From: Mesorhizobium sp. NFR06
GTDB taxonomy: Bacteria; Pseudomonadota; Alphaproteobacteria; Rhizobiales; Rhizobiaceae
Reading direction: 5' to 3'
Length of the DNA: 64,000 bases
Assembly: GCF_900115245.1 (NCBI RefSeq)
Contig: NZ_FOVT01000003.1
Coordinates: 371,154 to 435,153, forward strand
Below the pieces are notes generated by a model. That model was given only the letters and a program-made list of their open reading frames with translations. It did no database searches and was not told where the DNA came from. The position numbers were made by a program, and so were the translations under genes. Of this stretch, positions 52,624-62,019 are shown piece after piece (position 1 is the stretch's first letter; every line of letters begins with the position of its first letter).

Positions 52624-54426
52624 TCAAGCAGGAACGCGATCGGACAGAAAGCGGCGCCAGCCGCCGAATGACGAGATGTCAGAAGCGCCCAGCAAGCCCG
52701 CGGATTCCACTAGAAAGCCTTTGGCGGTACTGCCGTCATCAAGCTCTATACTGCCAATACCCAGCGGCGGCGGGATGGCGGCGACGAAACGGCCGAAGGT
52801 GTCGGCACAAAGCCGCCATACCTCGACGTCGATCGCAGTGCCGCTGTCGCCCACGCGGATCAGGCCGGGCTTTGGCACTGACTGACCGGCAAGCGCATAG
52901 AGCCTGTAGGCGGCGGATGTCTTTGCCGCGCGCGAGAACCGAGCGCCGAGCTGGCTAAGCTGGCCGTTGAGCGGCATGCCCGACAGATGCGCGCCGACAA
53001 CCACCAGGTCGATCATGCCATCGTCGGCTGACGGCGCTGCCGGCAGAAGGCCCGGCTGTTGCCAGCCCGTGGCTCCGAGCGCCAGGTCGCTCGCCGCGTG
53101 CAGGTCGCGGGCGAGCGTCGCGGTCAGCGCATCACGGCCGGCAGGAGCCAGCAAGGTTACGCTCATCGGCAAGGCGTCGTCGCGTCGACCGGTCGGCACG
53201 GCGATGCCGCACATGTCGAGCAGGTTGACGAAATTGGTGTAGGTGCCGAGCCGGCTGTTGGTCTCGACCGGGTCGGCGAGCACGGCATCGAGCGAATAGT
53301 GGGTCGGCGCGGTCGGCACGCAGAACAGGTCGACCGAGGCGATGACCGGGGCAAGCTTGGCCCGGTAGGCCTGCAAGGCATAGAGGCCACGGAAGGCGTC
53401 GGCCGCCGACAGCTTCCTGGCGCCGCCGATGATCTTGCGCGTCACCGGATGCATGGCGGCTTCGTTGGCTTCCATGAAATCGCGGATCGCGGCATAGCGT
53501 TCTGCCACCCAGGCGCCCTCATAGAGGAGGTTGGCGGTGGCGTAGAAATCGCCGAACGGGATTTCGACCAGCCGGCAGCCGAGCCGCGACAGCATGGCAA
53601 GCGAGGCCTCGAAGCCGGCCTGCATCGCCGCATCGCCGAAGAATTTCAGGTCGGCTTTTGCAGGCACGCCGACGCTCAGCACCGGCGGGCGTGCGACGAG
53701 CGACTGGACGGCGATGTCGCGCGAATAGGGATCGACGGCGTCGCGCGCTGCCGCGACCGAGAACACCTTATAGGCGTCGTCGACGGTCAGCGCGAACACC
53801 GAGACGCAGTCGAGGGTGCGGCAGGCCGGCACGACGCCGGCCGTCGACAACGCGCCGACGGTCGGCTTCAGCCCGACGACGTTGTTGAGGCCGGCGGGGA
53901 TGCGGCCGGAGCCGGCGGTGTCGGTGCCGAGCGCGAAGGAGACGATGCCGCGCGCCGTCGCCACCGCCGACCCCGAGGAGGAGCCGCCCGGCACCAGTTC
54001 CGCGTCGATGGCGTTGCGCGGGATCGGCCAGGGCGTGCGCACGCCGACGAGGCCGGTGGCGAACTGGTCGAGATTGGTCTTGCCCAGGACGAGCGCGCCG
54101 GCGGCGTTGAGCCGCGCCACCACGGTGGCGTCCTTGTCGGGCCAGTAAGTGTATTCGGCGCAGGCCGCCGTGGTCGGCATGCCGGCGACGTCGATGTTGT
54201 CCTTGACGGCGAAGGGAATGCCCCACAGCGGCTTTGCCACCGGGTCGAACGGGCCGAGCGCTTCGGCCGCGGCAAGGAGGTCCGCCTTGCCGCCGAGATG
54301 GATGAAGATACCCGGATCATCAGCTGCCTGGATGCGGGCATAGACGGCATCGATCATCTCACCGACGCTGACGCCGTCCCGATAGGCTGCGTGCAGACTT
54401 GCTATGTCGAAGTGGACATCACTCAT
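52624..54426 (-). CDS. atzF: Allophanate hydrolase
   Basis: A 600-aa amidase that splits allophanate into ammonia and carbon dioxide, the final step of biuret, cyanurate and urea-amidolyase-type routes. The amidase triad is visible: Lys75 in FAVKDNID, the cis-Ser in PGGSSSGSAVA (~149-150) and the nucleophile Ser173 in GTDTAGSGRIPAG. A separate C-terminal domain (about 465-600, IDLVVVGAHLSGMPLNGQL) is typical of AtzF and is thought to complete the hydrolysis. Start 54426 overlaps the cupin stop by 4 nt. It sits with two cysteine hydrolases and a BMP importer. Confidence 0.9.
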   Translation of the reverse strand: MSDVHFDIASLHAAYRDGVSVGEMIDAVYARIQAADDPGIFIHLGGKADLLAAAEALGPFDPVAKPLWGIPFAVKDNIDVAGMPTTAACAEYTYWPDKDATVVARLNAAGALVLGKTNLDQFATGLVGVRTPWPIPRNAIDAELVPGGSSSGSAVATARGIVSFALGTDTAGSGRIPAGLNNVVGLKPTVGALSTAGVVPACRTLDCVSVFALTVDDAYKVFSVAAARDAVDPYSRDIAVQSLVARPPVLSVGVPAKADLKFFGDAAMQAGFEASLAMLSRLGCRLVEIPFGDFYATANLLYEGAWVAERYAAIRDFMEANEAAMHPVTRKIIGGARKLSAADAFRGLYALQAYRAKLAPVIASVDLFCVPTAPTHYSLDAVLADPVETNSRLGTYTNFVNLLDMCGIAVPTGRRDDALPMSVTLLAPAGRDALTATLARDLHAASDLALGATGWQQPGLLPAAPSADDGMIDLVVVGAHLSGMPLNGQLSQLGARFSRAAKTSAAYRLYALAGQSVPKPGLIRVGDSGTAIDVEVWRLCADTFGRFVAAIPPPLGIGSIELDDGSTAKGFLVESAGLLGASDISSFGGWRRFLSDRVPA

Positions 54427-54773
54427 TTCGTCTCCCCCAGAATGATCACCGGCAGGTCCCACTGGATCAGCACGACGCAGCCGCCCCTCGTCCACACCGA
54501 ATGCTCGGTCCCGACCGGATTGAGGATCAAGCTGCCGGCAGGATAGTCGCCGTTCTCGTCGCTCTGGGTGCCTTCCAGCACGACGATGGTTTCCAGCCCG
54601 ACATGGCGGTGGCGCGGCACGCCGGCGCCGGGTCGGTATTTCAGGATCGCGACCGACGGCTCGACCGGTCCGCCCTTCAGCAGCCAGTGGACGCTGATGC
54701 CGTCGCGGAAATGCTCGAACGCCAGATCGCGCCAACCGCTGTCGAGCAGGCCGGCAAAGGCAAGATTAGGCAT
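54423..54773 (-). CDS. Cupin-domain protein
   Basis: A 116-aa single-cupin protein, similar to the ChrR-like anti-sigma cupin domain. The first cupin motif (PRHRHVGLETIVVLEG) has two His and a Glu for a metal, and the second is PVGTEHSVWT. Function in this operon is unknown; it could be a small isomerase or sensor. Its start overlaps the stop of the cysteine hydrolase gene upstream, and its end overlaps the allophanate hydrolase start. Confidence 0.8.
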   Translation of the reverse strand: MPNLAFAGLLDSGWRDLAFEHFRDGISVHWLLKGGPVEPSVAILKYRPGAGVPRHRHVGLETIVVLEGTQSDENGDYPAGSLILNPVGTEHSVWTRGGCVVLIQWDLPVIILGETK

Positions 54774-55434
54774 TGGCAATTCCCTCGAGCACTTGGTCGG
54801 TCGTCGCCGTCCAGCCGACGATGGCGCCCTGCGCCCTGATCATGGCGATCGCCGCCGCCTTGAACTCGGGAAAGTAGCTCTCCGTCGCATCCTCGGCGAG
54901 CAGGCATTCATAACCGCGATCGTTGGCCTCGCGCATCGTCGTCTGCACGCAGACTTCGGTGGTGACGCCGGCAAAGACCAGCTGCTCGGCGCCGAGCCTT
55001 TTCAGGTCATCGCCGAAGGAGGTGGCATAGAAAGCGCCCTTGCCCGGCTTCTCGATGACGATCTCGCCAGGCAGCGGCGCAAGTTCACCGAGGATCGCGG
55101 TACCCGGCTCGCCGGCGATCAGCACACGGCCCATCGGCCCGGCATCGCCGATGCGGATCGACGGATTGCCACGATTGCGCTTGGCCGGCGGCAGGTCGGA
55201 AAGGTCGGGCCGATGGCACTCCATGGTGTGGATCACCGGCAGGCCGGCGGCGCGAAAGCCTTCGATCAATCTCTTCACCGTCGGCACGATCGCGGTCACC
55301 CGGCTGACGTCGTTGCCGAGGCTGGCGCCGAAGCCGCCGGGCTCGGCGAAGTCGCGCTGCATGTCGATGACGACGAGCGCCATGGTCTGCGGCTTAAAGG
55401 CGAACGGAAATGGCTGGGCTGCGATTTCCGCCAT
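54766..55434 (-). CDS. Cysteine hydrolase (isochorismatase superfamily), candidate triuret hydrolase
   Basis: A 222-aa enzyme with the isochorismatase-superfamily triad: Asp24 (VIDMQRDF), Lys129 (IEKPGKGAFY) and Cys162 ([17 protein letters not shown]). It shares the HRPDL...K(R/N)R block and the MREANDRG motif with the biuret hydrolase of the same operon but is clearly different from it. Triuret hydrolase (TrtA) is such a relative and works with biuret hydrolase and allophanate hydrolase. Assignment as TrtA rests on context and is a hypothesis; another ureido compound is possible. The start overlaps the ATPase stop. Confidence 0.75.
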   Translation of the reverse strand: MAEIAAQPFPFAFKPQTMALVVIDMQRDFAEPGGFGASLGNDVSRVTAIVPTVKRLIEGFRAAGLPVIHTMECHRPDLSDLPPAKRNRGNPSIRIGDAGPMGRVLIAGEPGTAILGELAPLPGEIVIEKPGKGAFYATSFGDDLKRLGAEQLVFAGVTTEVCVQTTMREANDRGYECLLAEDATESYFPEFKAAAIAMIRAQGAIVGWTATTDQVLEGIANA

Positions 55435-56966
55435 CAGTGATGTCCCGCCATGTGCTCGCCGATGGTCTGGACACTGGCCTGCGCGATCGGCGTCTCGTAG
55501 ACCAGCGCACCGTCGGACATGACGAAGATGCGGTCTGAAAGCTCAAGCAGTTCGTCGAGATCCTCCGACATCAAAAGCACGGCGGCACCAGCATTGCGCG
55601 CCTTCATGATGCGGGCGCGAATTTCGGCCACAGCCGAGAAGTCGAGGCCGAAGCACGGATTGGAGACGATCAGCAGGTCGACCTCGCCGGTGAGCTCGCG
55701 GGCAAGCACGGCGCGTTGCACATTGCCGCCCGACAGCGAGGCGATTGGCGAGGCAAGCGATGCGGTCTTGACCTTGAACTGCTCGACCAGCCTGGCGCTG
55801 AATGCCTTGATGGCGCTGGCGCTGATCCAGTTCACCGGCTTGCCGTTGCTGTCGATGTCGAAGGTGCGGAAAGAAATGTTCTCGGCCACCGTCATCTTCG
55901 GCGCGCAGGCGTTTTTCAGCGGCTCCTCGGGAATGAGGCGCACATTGAGCGCACGCGCCTCGGCGCGCGTCGCCGCATAGGCGGCGCCGCGCACCATGAT
56001 ATCGCCGGCATCGCGGGGGCGCTGCCCTGCCAGCACTTCGAGGAATTCCTTCTGGCCGTTGCCGGAAATGCCGGCGATGCCGACGATCTCGCCGGAGCGC
56101 ACACCGAGATCCTCGATCCGGATCGACTTCAGCCCGGTGCGGTCCGGCGCCTTCAGCGATTTTACCTTGAGCACGATCTCTGCGTCCGGCTTCGGTTCGG
56201 CGCGGCTGTCGAGCGTGGCGATCGGCTGATCGCCTATCATCATCGCCGCCATCGCTTTGCGGTCGAGGTCGACGACGCCGCCGGTGCCGGTCAGCCTGCC
56301 CTTGCGCAGCACGCTGACGTCGTCGGCGAATGCCGTCACCTCATGGAATTTGTGCGAGATCATCAGCACGGTCAGGTCGCCCGTTTTTGTCATGGCGCGC
56401 ACCAGGCCAAGCACTTCCTGCGCCTCGCCGGGGGTCAGCACCGAGGTCGGCTCGTCCAGCACCAGGAACGAGCGGCCGAGATAGAGCTGCTTGATGATCT
56501 CCAGCTTCTGCTTCTCGCCGGCGGCGAGCTCGGCCACCTTGACGTCGAGCGGCAGCTTGAACGGCATCCGATCCATGAACACGGCAAGCTCGCTGCGCTC
56601 CTTGCGCCAGTCGATCACGCCGGGAACCTTCTCGCGCGAAATGACGAGGTTCTCGGCGCCGGTCAGCGACGGGACAAGCGTGAAATGCTGGTAGACCATG
56701 CCGAGCCCAAGTGCGGAGGCATCGCGTGGGCTGGCGATCGCCACCTCGCGGCCGTCGACCAGCATGTCGCCGGCGGTCGGGTGATAAAACCCCATCATGC
56801 ATTTGACCAGCGTCGACTTGCCGGCGCCGTTCTCGCCGAGCAGTGCGTGGAAGGATCCGGCCGGCACCTTGATGGAGACATCGTCCAGCGCCGTGAAGGC
56901 GCCGAAACGCATGGTCATGCCGATGGTCTCGACGCCGACGGCCTTTTTGCCGGTGATCCCGCTCAT
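55434..56966 (-). CDS. BMP-type ABC transporter ATP-binding protein (two ATPase domains) (2)
   Basis: A 510-aa tandem ATPase for the second BMP importer. Domain 1: Walker A GENGAGKST, signature LAAGEKQKLEII, Walker B FLVLDEPTS. Domain 2: GISGNGQKEFLE, signature LSGGNVQRAVLARE, weak Walker B (LLIVSNPCFGLD). It overlaps the cysteine hydrolase start by 1 nt. It lies between the two cysteine hydrolase genes, so the transport and hydrolysis genes are interleaved, which strengthens the idea that the imported compound is their substrate. Confidence 0.9.
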   Translation of the reverse strand: MSGITGKKAVGVETIGMTMRFGAFTALDDVSIKVPAGSFHALLGENGAGKSTLVKCMMGFYHPTAGDMLVDGREVAIASPRDASALGLGMVYQHFTLVPSLTGAENLVISREKVPGVIDWRKERSELAVFMDRMPFKLPLDVKVAELAAGEKQKLEIIKQLYLGRSFLVLDEPTSVLTPGEAQEVLGLVRAMTKTGDLTVLMISHKFHEVTAFADDVSVLRKGRLTGTGGVVDLDRKAMAAMMIGDQPIATLDSRAEPKPDAEIVLKVKSLKAPDRTGLKSIRIEDLGVRSGEIVGIAGISGNGQKEFLEVLAGQRPRDAGDIMVRGAAYAATRAEARALNVRLIPEEPLKNACAPKMTVAENISFRTFDIDSNGKPVNWISASAIKAFSARLVEQFKVKTASLASPIASLSGGNVQRAVLARELTGEVDLLIVSNPCFGLDFSAVAEIRARIMKARNAGAAVLLMSEDLDELLELSDRIFVMSDGALVYETPIAQASVQTIGEHMAGHH

Positions 56967-56976
56967 CCTGGCTTCC

Positions 56977-57678
56977 TCACGGCAGCTGCGCGACGAAGGA
57001 CGCCGAATTCGACACCGCGCCGAAGACGCCGCCCTGCATCTTGATCATCTTGATCGCGGCGAGATGGTTGCCGTAGTCGGTCGCGCCGCAGCAATCCTCC
57101 AGTATCACGCATTCGAAGCCACGGTCGTTGGCCTCGCGCATGGTGGTGTGGACACAGACATCGGTGGTGATGCCGGTGAGCACGATGTTTTCGATGCCGC
57201 GCTGGTTGAGGATCAGCTCCAGGTCGGTGGCGCAGAACGAGCCCTTGCCCGGCTTGTCGATGATCGGCTCGCCCTCGGCCGGGTAGAGGTCGGGAATGAT
57301 ATCCCAGCCGGGCTCGCCGCGCACCAGGATGCGCCCGCAGGGTCCTGGATCGCCGATGCCGGCATTGATGCGGCGCGAGCGCCAGCGCTTGTTGGCGGGA
57401 AGGTCGGCGAGGTCGGGCCGGTGGCCCTCGCGGGTGTGGATGATGGTGTAGCCTTTCGCGCGCATGGCCGACAGCACCGATTTGATCGGCTCGATCGGCG
57501 CCCGCACCAGCGACAGGTCGTAGCCCATATGGTCGACATAGCCGCCCGGTCCGCAGAAATCGGTCTGCATGTCGATGATGATCAACGCCGTGTTGTCGGG
57601 GCGAAGTTCGCCATTGTAGGGCCATGGATACGGATCGGCGTCGATATAGCGCTGGGTGATTTCGGCTCTGGCGTTCAT
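56977..57678 (-). CDS. biuH: Biuret amidohydrolase
   Basis: A 233-aa cysteine hydrolase that hydrolyses biuret to allophanate and ammonia. The triad falls at Asp36 (IIIDMQTDF), Lys142 ([10 protein letters not shown]) and Cys175 ([10 protein letters not shown]), the same numbering I recall for the characterised BiuH of Rhizobium leguminosarum bv. viciae 3841; the front ([12 protein letters not shown]) and [11 protein letters not shown] blocks also agree with it. GGAG precedes the ATG at 57678. It is followed downstream by the importer ATPase, TrtA-like and allophanate hydrolase genes, completing the route to ammonia. Confidence 0.88.
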   Translation of the reverse strand: MNARAEITQRYIDADPYPWPYNGELRPDNTALIIIDMQTDFCGPGGYVDHMGYDLSLVRAPIEPIKSVLSAMRAKGYTIIHTREGHRPDLADLPANKRWRSRRINAGIGDPGPCGRILVRGEPGWDIIPDLYPAEGEPIIDKPGKGSFCATDLELILNQRGIENIVLTGITTDVCVHTTMREANDRGFECVILEDCCGATDYGNHLAAIKMIKMQGGVFGAVSNSASFVAQLP

Positions 57679-57692
57679 GGCAGAAACTCCAG

Positions 57693-58619
57693 TTATTTGG
57701 TGATCGACAATTCGCCCGGCGCACCGGCAAGCGAACGGGTCGGCGACGAGGTGGCGATCATGATGATCAAGGTCAGGATGTAAGGCGCGGCGTAGAACAG
57801 GTAGTAGCCTTGCGTGACGCCGACCGACTGCAGCGCCGGTCCGAGCGCGCCGGCGCCACCGAACAAAAGGGCGGCGGCAAAGCAGCCGAGCGGATTCCAG
57901 CGCGCAAAGATCACCAGTGCCACCGCCATCAGCCCCTGGCCGGACGAGATGCGTTCGGTCCAACTACCGGGATAGTAGAGCGACAGATAGGCGCCGCCGA
58001 TGCCGGCCAGCGCGCCGCCGACGCCGGTGGCGACGAGGCGCACCGTCTTCGGGTTGAAGCCCATGGCGCGCGCGGCGTCGGAACTGTCGCCGACGACGCG
58101 CACGATGAGGCCGGCGCGGGTGTTGCGGAAAGCCCACCACAGGACGAGCGAAAGTGCCGCCCCGATCAGGAACAGGACGTTGACGTCGAGTGCCGCCTGC
58201 ACCTGCGGAATGTCGGACCAGGCGCCGAACGGAATGGCCGGAAGGTTGGGCGCCTTCGGCTTGATGAACGGCTTGCCGAAGAAGAAGGCGAGCCCCGAGC
58301 CGAACAGCATCAGCGCGATGCCGATGGCGATGTCGTTGACCTTCGGGAATTTGCAGATCCAGCCATGGAACAGGCCGAAGCAAAGGCCGGCGGCCGCGGC
58401 GGCCAGCAGACCGAGCCATGGCGAGCCCGTCATGACCGCGACCGCATATGCGGTCATTGCGCCGAACACCAGCGTGCCTTCGAGCCCCAGATTGATCCGG
58501 CCGGACCGCTCGGTGATGGCCTCGCCGAGCGAAACGAAGATAAAGGGCGTCGACACGCGGATGGCACCGCCGAGAATGGCGAGCGGCACGCCCCAGAGGC
58601 CAATCCCGGTAGCGTCCAT
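57693..58619 (-). CDS. BMP-type ABC transporter permease (2b)
   Basis: A 308-aa inner-membrane protein with the signature [13 protein letters not shown] (about 42-54) and [12 protein letters not shown]. It starts 1 nt inside the stop of the preceding permease gene. Pairs with the 58619-59743 permease. Confidence 0.9.
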   Translation of the reverse strand: MDATGIGLWGVPLAILGGAIRVSTPFIFVSLGEAITERSGRINLGLEGTLVFGAMTAYAVAVMTGSPWLGLLAAAAAGLCFGLFHGWICKFPKVNDIAIGIALMLFGSGLAFFFGKPFIKPKAPNLPAIPFGAWSDIPQVQAALDVNVLFLIGAALSLVLWWAFRNTRAGLIVRVVGDSSDAARAMGFNPKTVRLVATGVGGALAGIGGAYLSLYYPGSWTERISSGQGLMAVALVIFARWNPLGCFAAALLFGGAGALGPALQSVGVTQGYYLFYAAPYILTLIIMIATSSPTRSLAGAPGELSITK

Positions 58620-59743
58620 CAGGAGGCCCTCTGCCACAGGTCGGGATTGAAGGCCTTGAAGCGGCCATACAAGGTTTCGCTGAACAGGATGACGATGAAG
58701 ATCATGCCTTGCAGCACCAGCACGGTGGCGTCGGGCAGGTCCATGCGGCGCTGGATCAGCCCGCCGGACGCGTCGATGCCGCCAAGCAGGATGGCGACCG
58801 GGATGATGGCCAACGGGTTGTGGCGGGCGAGGAACGCGACGAGGATGCCGGTATAGCCGTAGCCGGCGGCAAGCGAGCCGTTGGCGCTGCCTTGCACGGC
58901 TGCGACTTCCAGCATGCCGGCAAGGCCGGCAAAGCCGCCGGCAAGCGCGGTAAAACCGACGATGAGCGGCCCGACGGCCAGCCCCTGCACCTGCGCTGCC
59001 CTGACATTGCCGCCGGCGATTCGGGCGGCAAAGCCCCAGCGGGTCTTTTCGATCAGCACCCAGGAGAGCACGCAGGCGACGACGCCGACGGCAAGCCCCC
59101 AATGCACCTCCATGCCCGGAATGTTGCCGATGCGGTAGATGTCGGCCAGCGGCTGGGTCGAGGGTTTGTTGAGGGAGGCCGGGTCGCGGAGCGGCCCTTC
59201 CACCAATTGGTTCATCAGGGCGATGGCGATGTAGGCCATCAGCAGGCTGGAGATGGTTTCGTTGACGGCCCGGTAGTGGCGCAGCGCGCCGACGGCACCT
59301 ATCCAGATGCCGCCGGCGGCCACGCCCGCCACGCCCATGGCAAGAATGACGATGAAGGATGGCGCGCCGCTCAGCGCCACGCCGATGGCAGCGGCGGCGA
59401 CGCCGCCGAGCACGATGGCGCCCTCGCCGCCGATGACGACGAGGCCGAGCCGGGCCGGCAGCGCCACGCAGAGCGCCGCGAGCAGCAGGGGTGCCCCCCG
59501 CGACAGCGAGTTCTGGATGGAGAACCACGAGCCGAAGCCGCCGCGCCACATGGTTTCATAGAGCTGCACCGGCGACTTGCCGACCACCGCGATGAACAGG
59601 CTGAACAGGACCATGCCGACGACCAGCGCCGCCAGCGGAATGACGAAGGCTTCCGCCCGCCTGGCGATCCATTCCAGCGCCGCCGGATATCCCCTGACGC
59701 CAAGCATGGCCGGCGCATCCGCACTGCTGACCGTATCCGTCAT
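58619..59743 (-). CDS. BMP-type ABC transporter permease (2a)
   Basis: A 374-aa inner-membrane protein with ~9 helices and the signature LVVIGGEGAIVLGG (about 100-113). It follows the binding-protein gene by 23 nt. Confidence 0.9.
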   Translation of the reverse strand: MTDTVSSADAPAMLGVRGYPAALEWIARRAEAFVIPLAALVVGMVLFSLFIAVVGKSPVQLYETMWRGGFGSWFSIQNSLSRGAPLLLAALCVALPARLGLVVIGGEGAIVLGGVAAAAIGVALSGAPSFIVILAMGVAGVAAGGIWIGAVGALRHYRAVNETISSLLMAYIAIALMNQLVEGPLRDPASLNKPSTQPLADIYRIGNIPGMEVHWGLAVGVVACVLSWVLIEKTRWGFAARIAGGNVRAAQVQGLAVGPLIVGFTALAGGFAGLAGMLEVAAVQGSANGSLAAGYGYTGILVAFLARHNPLAIIPVAILLGGIDASGGLIQRRMDLPDATVLVLQGMIFIVILFSETLYGRFKAFNPDLWQRAS

Positions 59744-59766
59744 GGTCCCCGCCTCCGCGCTCAGCC

Positions 59767-60894
59767 TCAGGCGGTCGAGCCGACAACGCCCTCGACGAGA
59801 TAGTCCATGCTTTCAAGCTCGATCGCGGTTTCGGCGAAGGCCTGGCCTTCGGTGGCGACGACAGCGCCCTTGTTGCTCTTCAGCGGGCCCTTGATGACGG
59901 AGAAGCCGCCCTTCATCATCTCGGCCAGCGTGGCGTCGAACTGCTTGCGCGCCGCCTCGCCGACGGCGGGACCGAGCGGGCTCATCTTGACGAAGCCGTC
60001 GGCCAGTCCGCCGCGGGTGAAATTGGGCAGCGGCGTGCCGGCGATGAGGTCGTCGACGAACATCTTGTAGACCTTTGCCCAGTTCCACTCGGCGCCGGTG
60101 AGGTATTTTTCAGGCGCCAGCGGGCTCTGGTTGGCGTGATAGCCGCAAACGAAGGCGCCGCGGCCGGCTGCCGTCTCGACTACCACTTTCGGGCTGTCGA
60201 CATGGCAGGTGATGACGTCGGCGCCCTGGTCGACTAGGGCGTTGGTGGCTTCCGCTTCCTTGACCGCCAGCGACCACTCGCCGGTGAAGATGACCTGGCA
60301 GGTGATCGTCGGGTCGACCGAGCGCGCGCCGAGCAGGAAGGAGTTGATGTTGAGCAGCACCTGCGGGATCGGTTTGGCGGCGACGAAGCCGAGCTTCTTG
60401 CTCTTCGAGGTGTGGCCGGCGACGACGCCGTTGAGATACTGGCCCATGCCGATATAGCCGAAATAGGAGCCGGCATTCATCGGGTGCTTGTCCTTGCTCC
60501 ACATGCCGCCGCAATGGCGGAACTGCACATCGGGAAACTTCGCGCACATGGCCAGCATGTGCGGATCGAAATAGCCGAAGGAGGTCGGGAAGATCAGCGA
60601 GGCGCCATCGAGATTGATCATCGATTCCATCGTCTTCTGGACGTCGACCGTCTCGGGAACGTTTTCCTCCTCGACGACCGAGATGCCTTCGATACCCTTC
60701 AGCGACGCTGCCCCTTCGGCATGCGCCTGGTTGTAGCCGTAGTCGTCCTTCGGGCCGACATAGATGAAGCCGACGGTGGTGGCGGCGGCGAAGGCACGGC
60801 TGATCGGAAAGGATGCCGAGACCAGGCCGAGTGCGGCCCCCGCGGCAGAGGTCTTGAGCAGTTGGCGACGGTTAAGCATGAATCTGTCGGTCAT
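59767..60894 (-). CDS. BMP-family ABC substrate-binding protein (2)
   Basis: A 375-aa binding protein of the BMP family. The signal sequence has an Arg-Arg motif (NRRQLLKTSAAGAALGL) and looks twin-arginine-type, with cleavage near AFAAA. The family stretch VGPKDDYGYNQAHAEGA follows at once. It is the first gene of the leftward operon and has a regulated promoter region with a TGCATGCA operator pair upstream. The ligand is probably a ureide such as biuret or triuret, or a purine-like compound. Confidence 0.88.
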   Translation of the reverse strand: MTDRFMLNRRQLLKTSAAGAALGLVSASFPISRAFAAATTVGFIYVGPKDDYGYNQAHAEGAASLKGIEGISVVEEENVPETVDVQKTMESMINLDGASLIFPTSFGYFDPHMLAMCAKFPDVQFRHCGGMWSKDKHPMNAGSYFGYIGMGQYLNGVVAGHTSKSKKLGFVAAKPIPQVLLNINSFLLGARSVDPTITCQVIFTGEWSLAVKEAEATNALVDQGADVITCHVDSPKVVVETAAGRGAFVCGYHANQSPLAPEKYLTGAEWNWAKVYKMFVDDLIAGTPLPNFTRGGLADGFVKMSPLGPAVGEAARKQFDATLAEMMKGGFSVIKGPLKSNKGAVVATEGQAFAETAIELESMDYLVEGVVGSTA

Positions 60895-60946
60895 AGTGAA
60901 TGCTCCCTTTAGGACCCTTTTCCGGGTCGATTAACATGCCGTTAAG

Positions 60947-61053
60947 AAAGTGCATGCAATCGCCGTGCCAGTTGCGGTATTGAAATTTATCCAATAAAAT
61001 CAGCTACCGTGTAGAAGACTCGTGCCCATGCCGGAGGCAATTGCATGCACTTT
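60947..61053. promoter_or_regulatory. Inverted 14-bp operator pair for the GntR regulator
   Basis: AAAGTGCATGCAAT (60947-60960) and its exact reverse complement ATTGCATGCACTTT (61040-61053) lie 93 bp apart, about nine helical turns, in the gap between the divergent importer operon and the GntR gene. Each holds the palindromic core TGCATGCA. Spacing on one face suggests DNA looping by a GntR/FCD dimer pair. Confidence 0.6.
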
Positions 61054-61168
61054 TTGCCTTTAAAATAGCCAGTTTGACAGACAGATTAAAATAGAGGCAT
61101 AGAGGCATGTCCGAGTCGAAAGGGCCAACGAGTCGGCCGGCTCCACGAGAAGACGGGACGGAGGAAAC

Positions 61169-61861
61169 TTGTCGGGAAAGCACAGCTTGATCAGGTCGGG
61201 CACGACCGTGGATCAGATGGTCAGGGCGATCGGCGACCGGATTGTCACCGGCTACCTGCGCCCCGGCGAAAAGCTGGACGAGACCTCGCTCGCCGCCCGC
61301 TTCGACGTATCACGCACCCCTGTGAGGGAGGCGCTCGGCCAGCTCAGCGCCATGGGCCTGGTCGAAAGGCGGCCTAACCGGGGCGCTATCGTCGCCGTCG
61401 TGACGCAGGAGCATCTTGCCTCGATGTTCGAGAGCATGGCCGAGCTGGAGGCGATCTGCGCGCGCTTCTCGGCCGAGCGCATGACCGCAGCCGAGCGCCG
61501 CGCGCTCGAGACCGAGCACCAGGCTTCGGCCCGCCTGGTGCAGCTCGGCGCCGAGGAGGACTACGAGTATTTCAACACCGAGTTCCATAGCCGGCTTTAT
61601 CGTGGTGCCCACAATACGCATATCCACGATCTCACCGTGATGACCCGCAGCCGGTTGGCACCCTTTCGCCGCGCGCAGTTCATGCTGCCCGGACGGCTTG
61701 CCAAATCCTGGCAGGAACACGACCTGATCGTCACCGCAATCATGCGCGGAGACAGCGTGGCTGCGGGCAAGGCCGCCAGGGATCATGTCTCTATCGTCAG
61801 CGAGGCGAGCGCGGTGTTCGCGGCTGATGATCGCAAGCCAATTCGGCGGGACGTGGCCTGA
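61169..61861 (+). CDS. GntR-family (FCD) transcriptional regulator of the ureide operon
   Basis: A 230-aa regulator with N-terminal winged helix (MVRAIGDRIVTGYLRPGEKLDETSLAARFDVSRTPVREALGQL, about 17-59) and FCD domain (about 80-215, with HSRLYRGAHNTHIHDL). The start is a TTG at 61169 with GGAGG 5 nt upstream; no ATG fits as well. It diverges from the biuret/BMP operon, and two inverted 14-bp sites in the gap are its likely targets. Confidence 0.85.
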   Translation: MSGKHSLIRSGTTVDQMVRAIGDRIVTGYLRPGEKLDETSLAARFDVSRTPVREALGQLSAMGLVERRPNRGAIVAVVTQEHLASMFESMAELEAICARFSAERMTAAERRALETEHQASARLVQLGAEEDYEYFNTEFHSRLYRGAHNTHIHDLTVMTRSRLAPFRRAQFMLPGRLAKSWQEHDLIVTAIMRGDSVAAGKAARDHVSIVSEASAVFAADDRKPIRRDVA

Positions 61862-62019
61862 AATTCCGGACAGTCCGACTCTCTGCAGACGATGCCTGCT
61901 TGCGGGCGATGCGGGCGCCGAGCGCCCCATCGCTGCGAAGTCTTGCCGAGTCGAGCTGGGAAAACATGTGGCGGCGCAACAAATTTTGGCCGCGGGCACG
62001 AAAGCGGCCCGCGCGCTGC

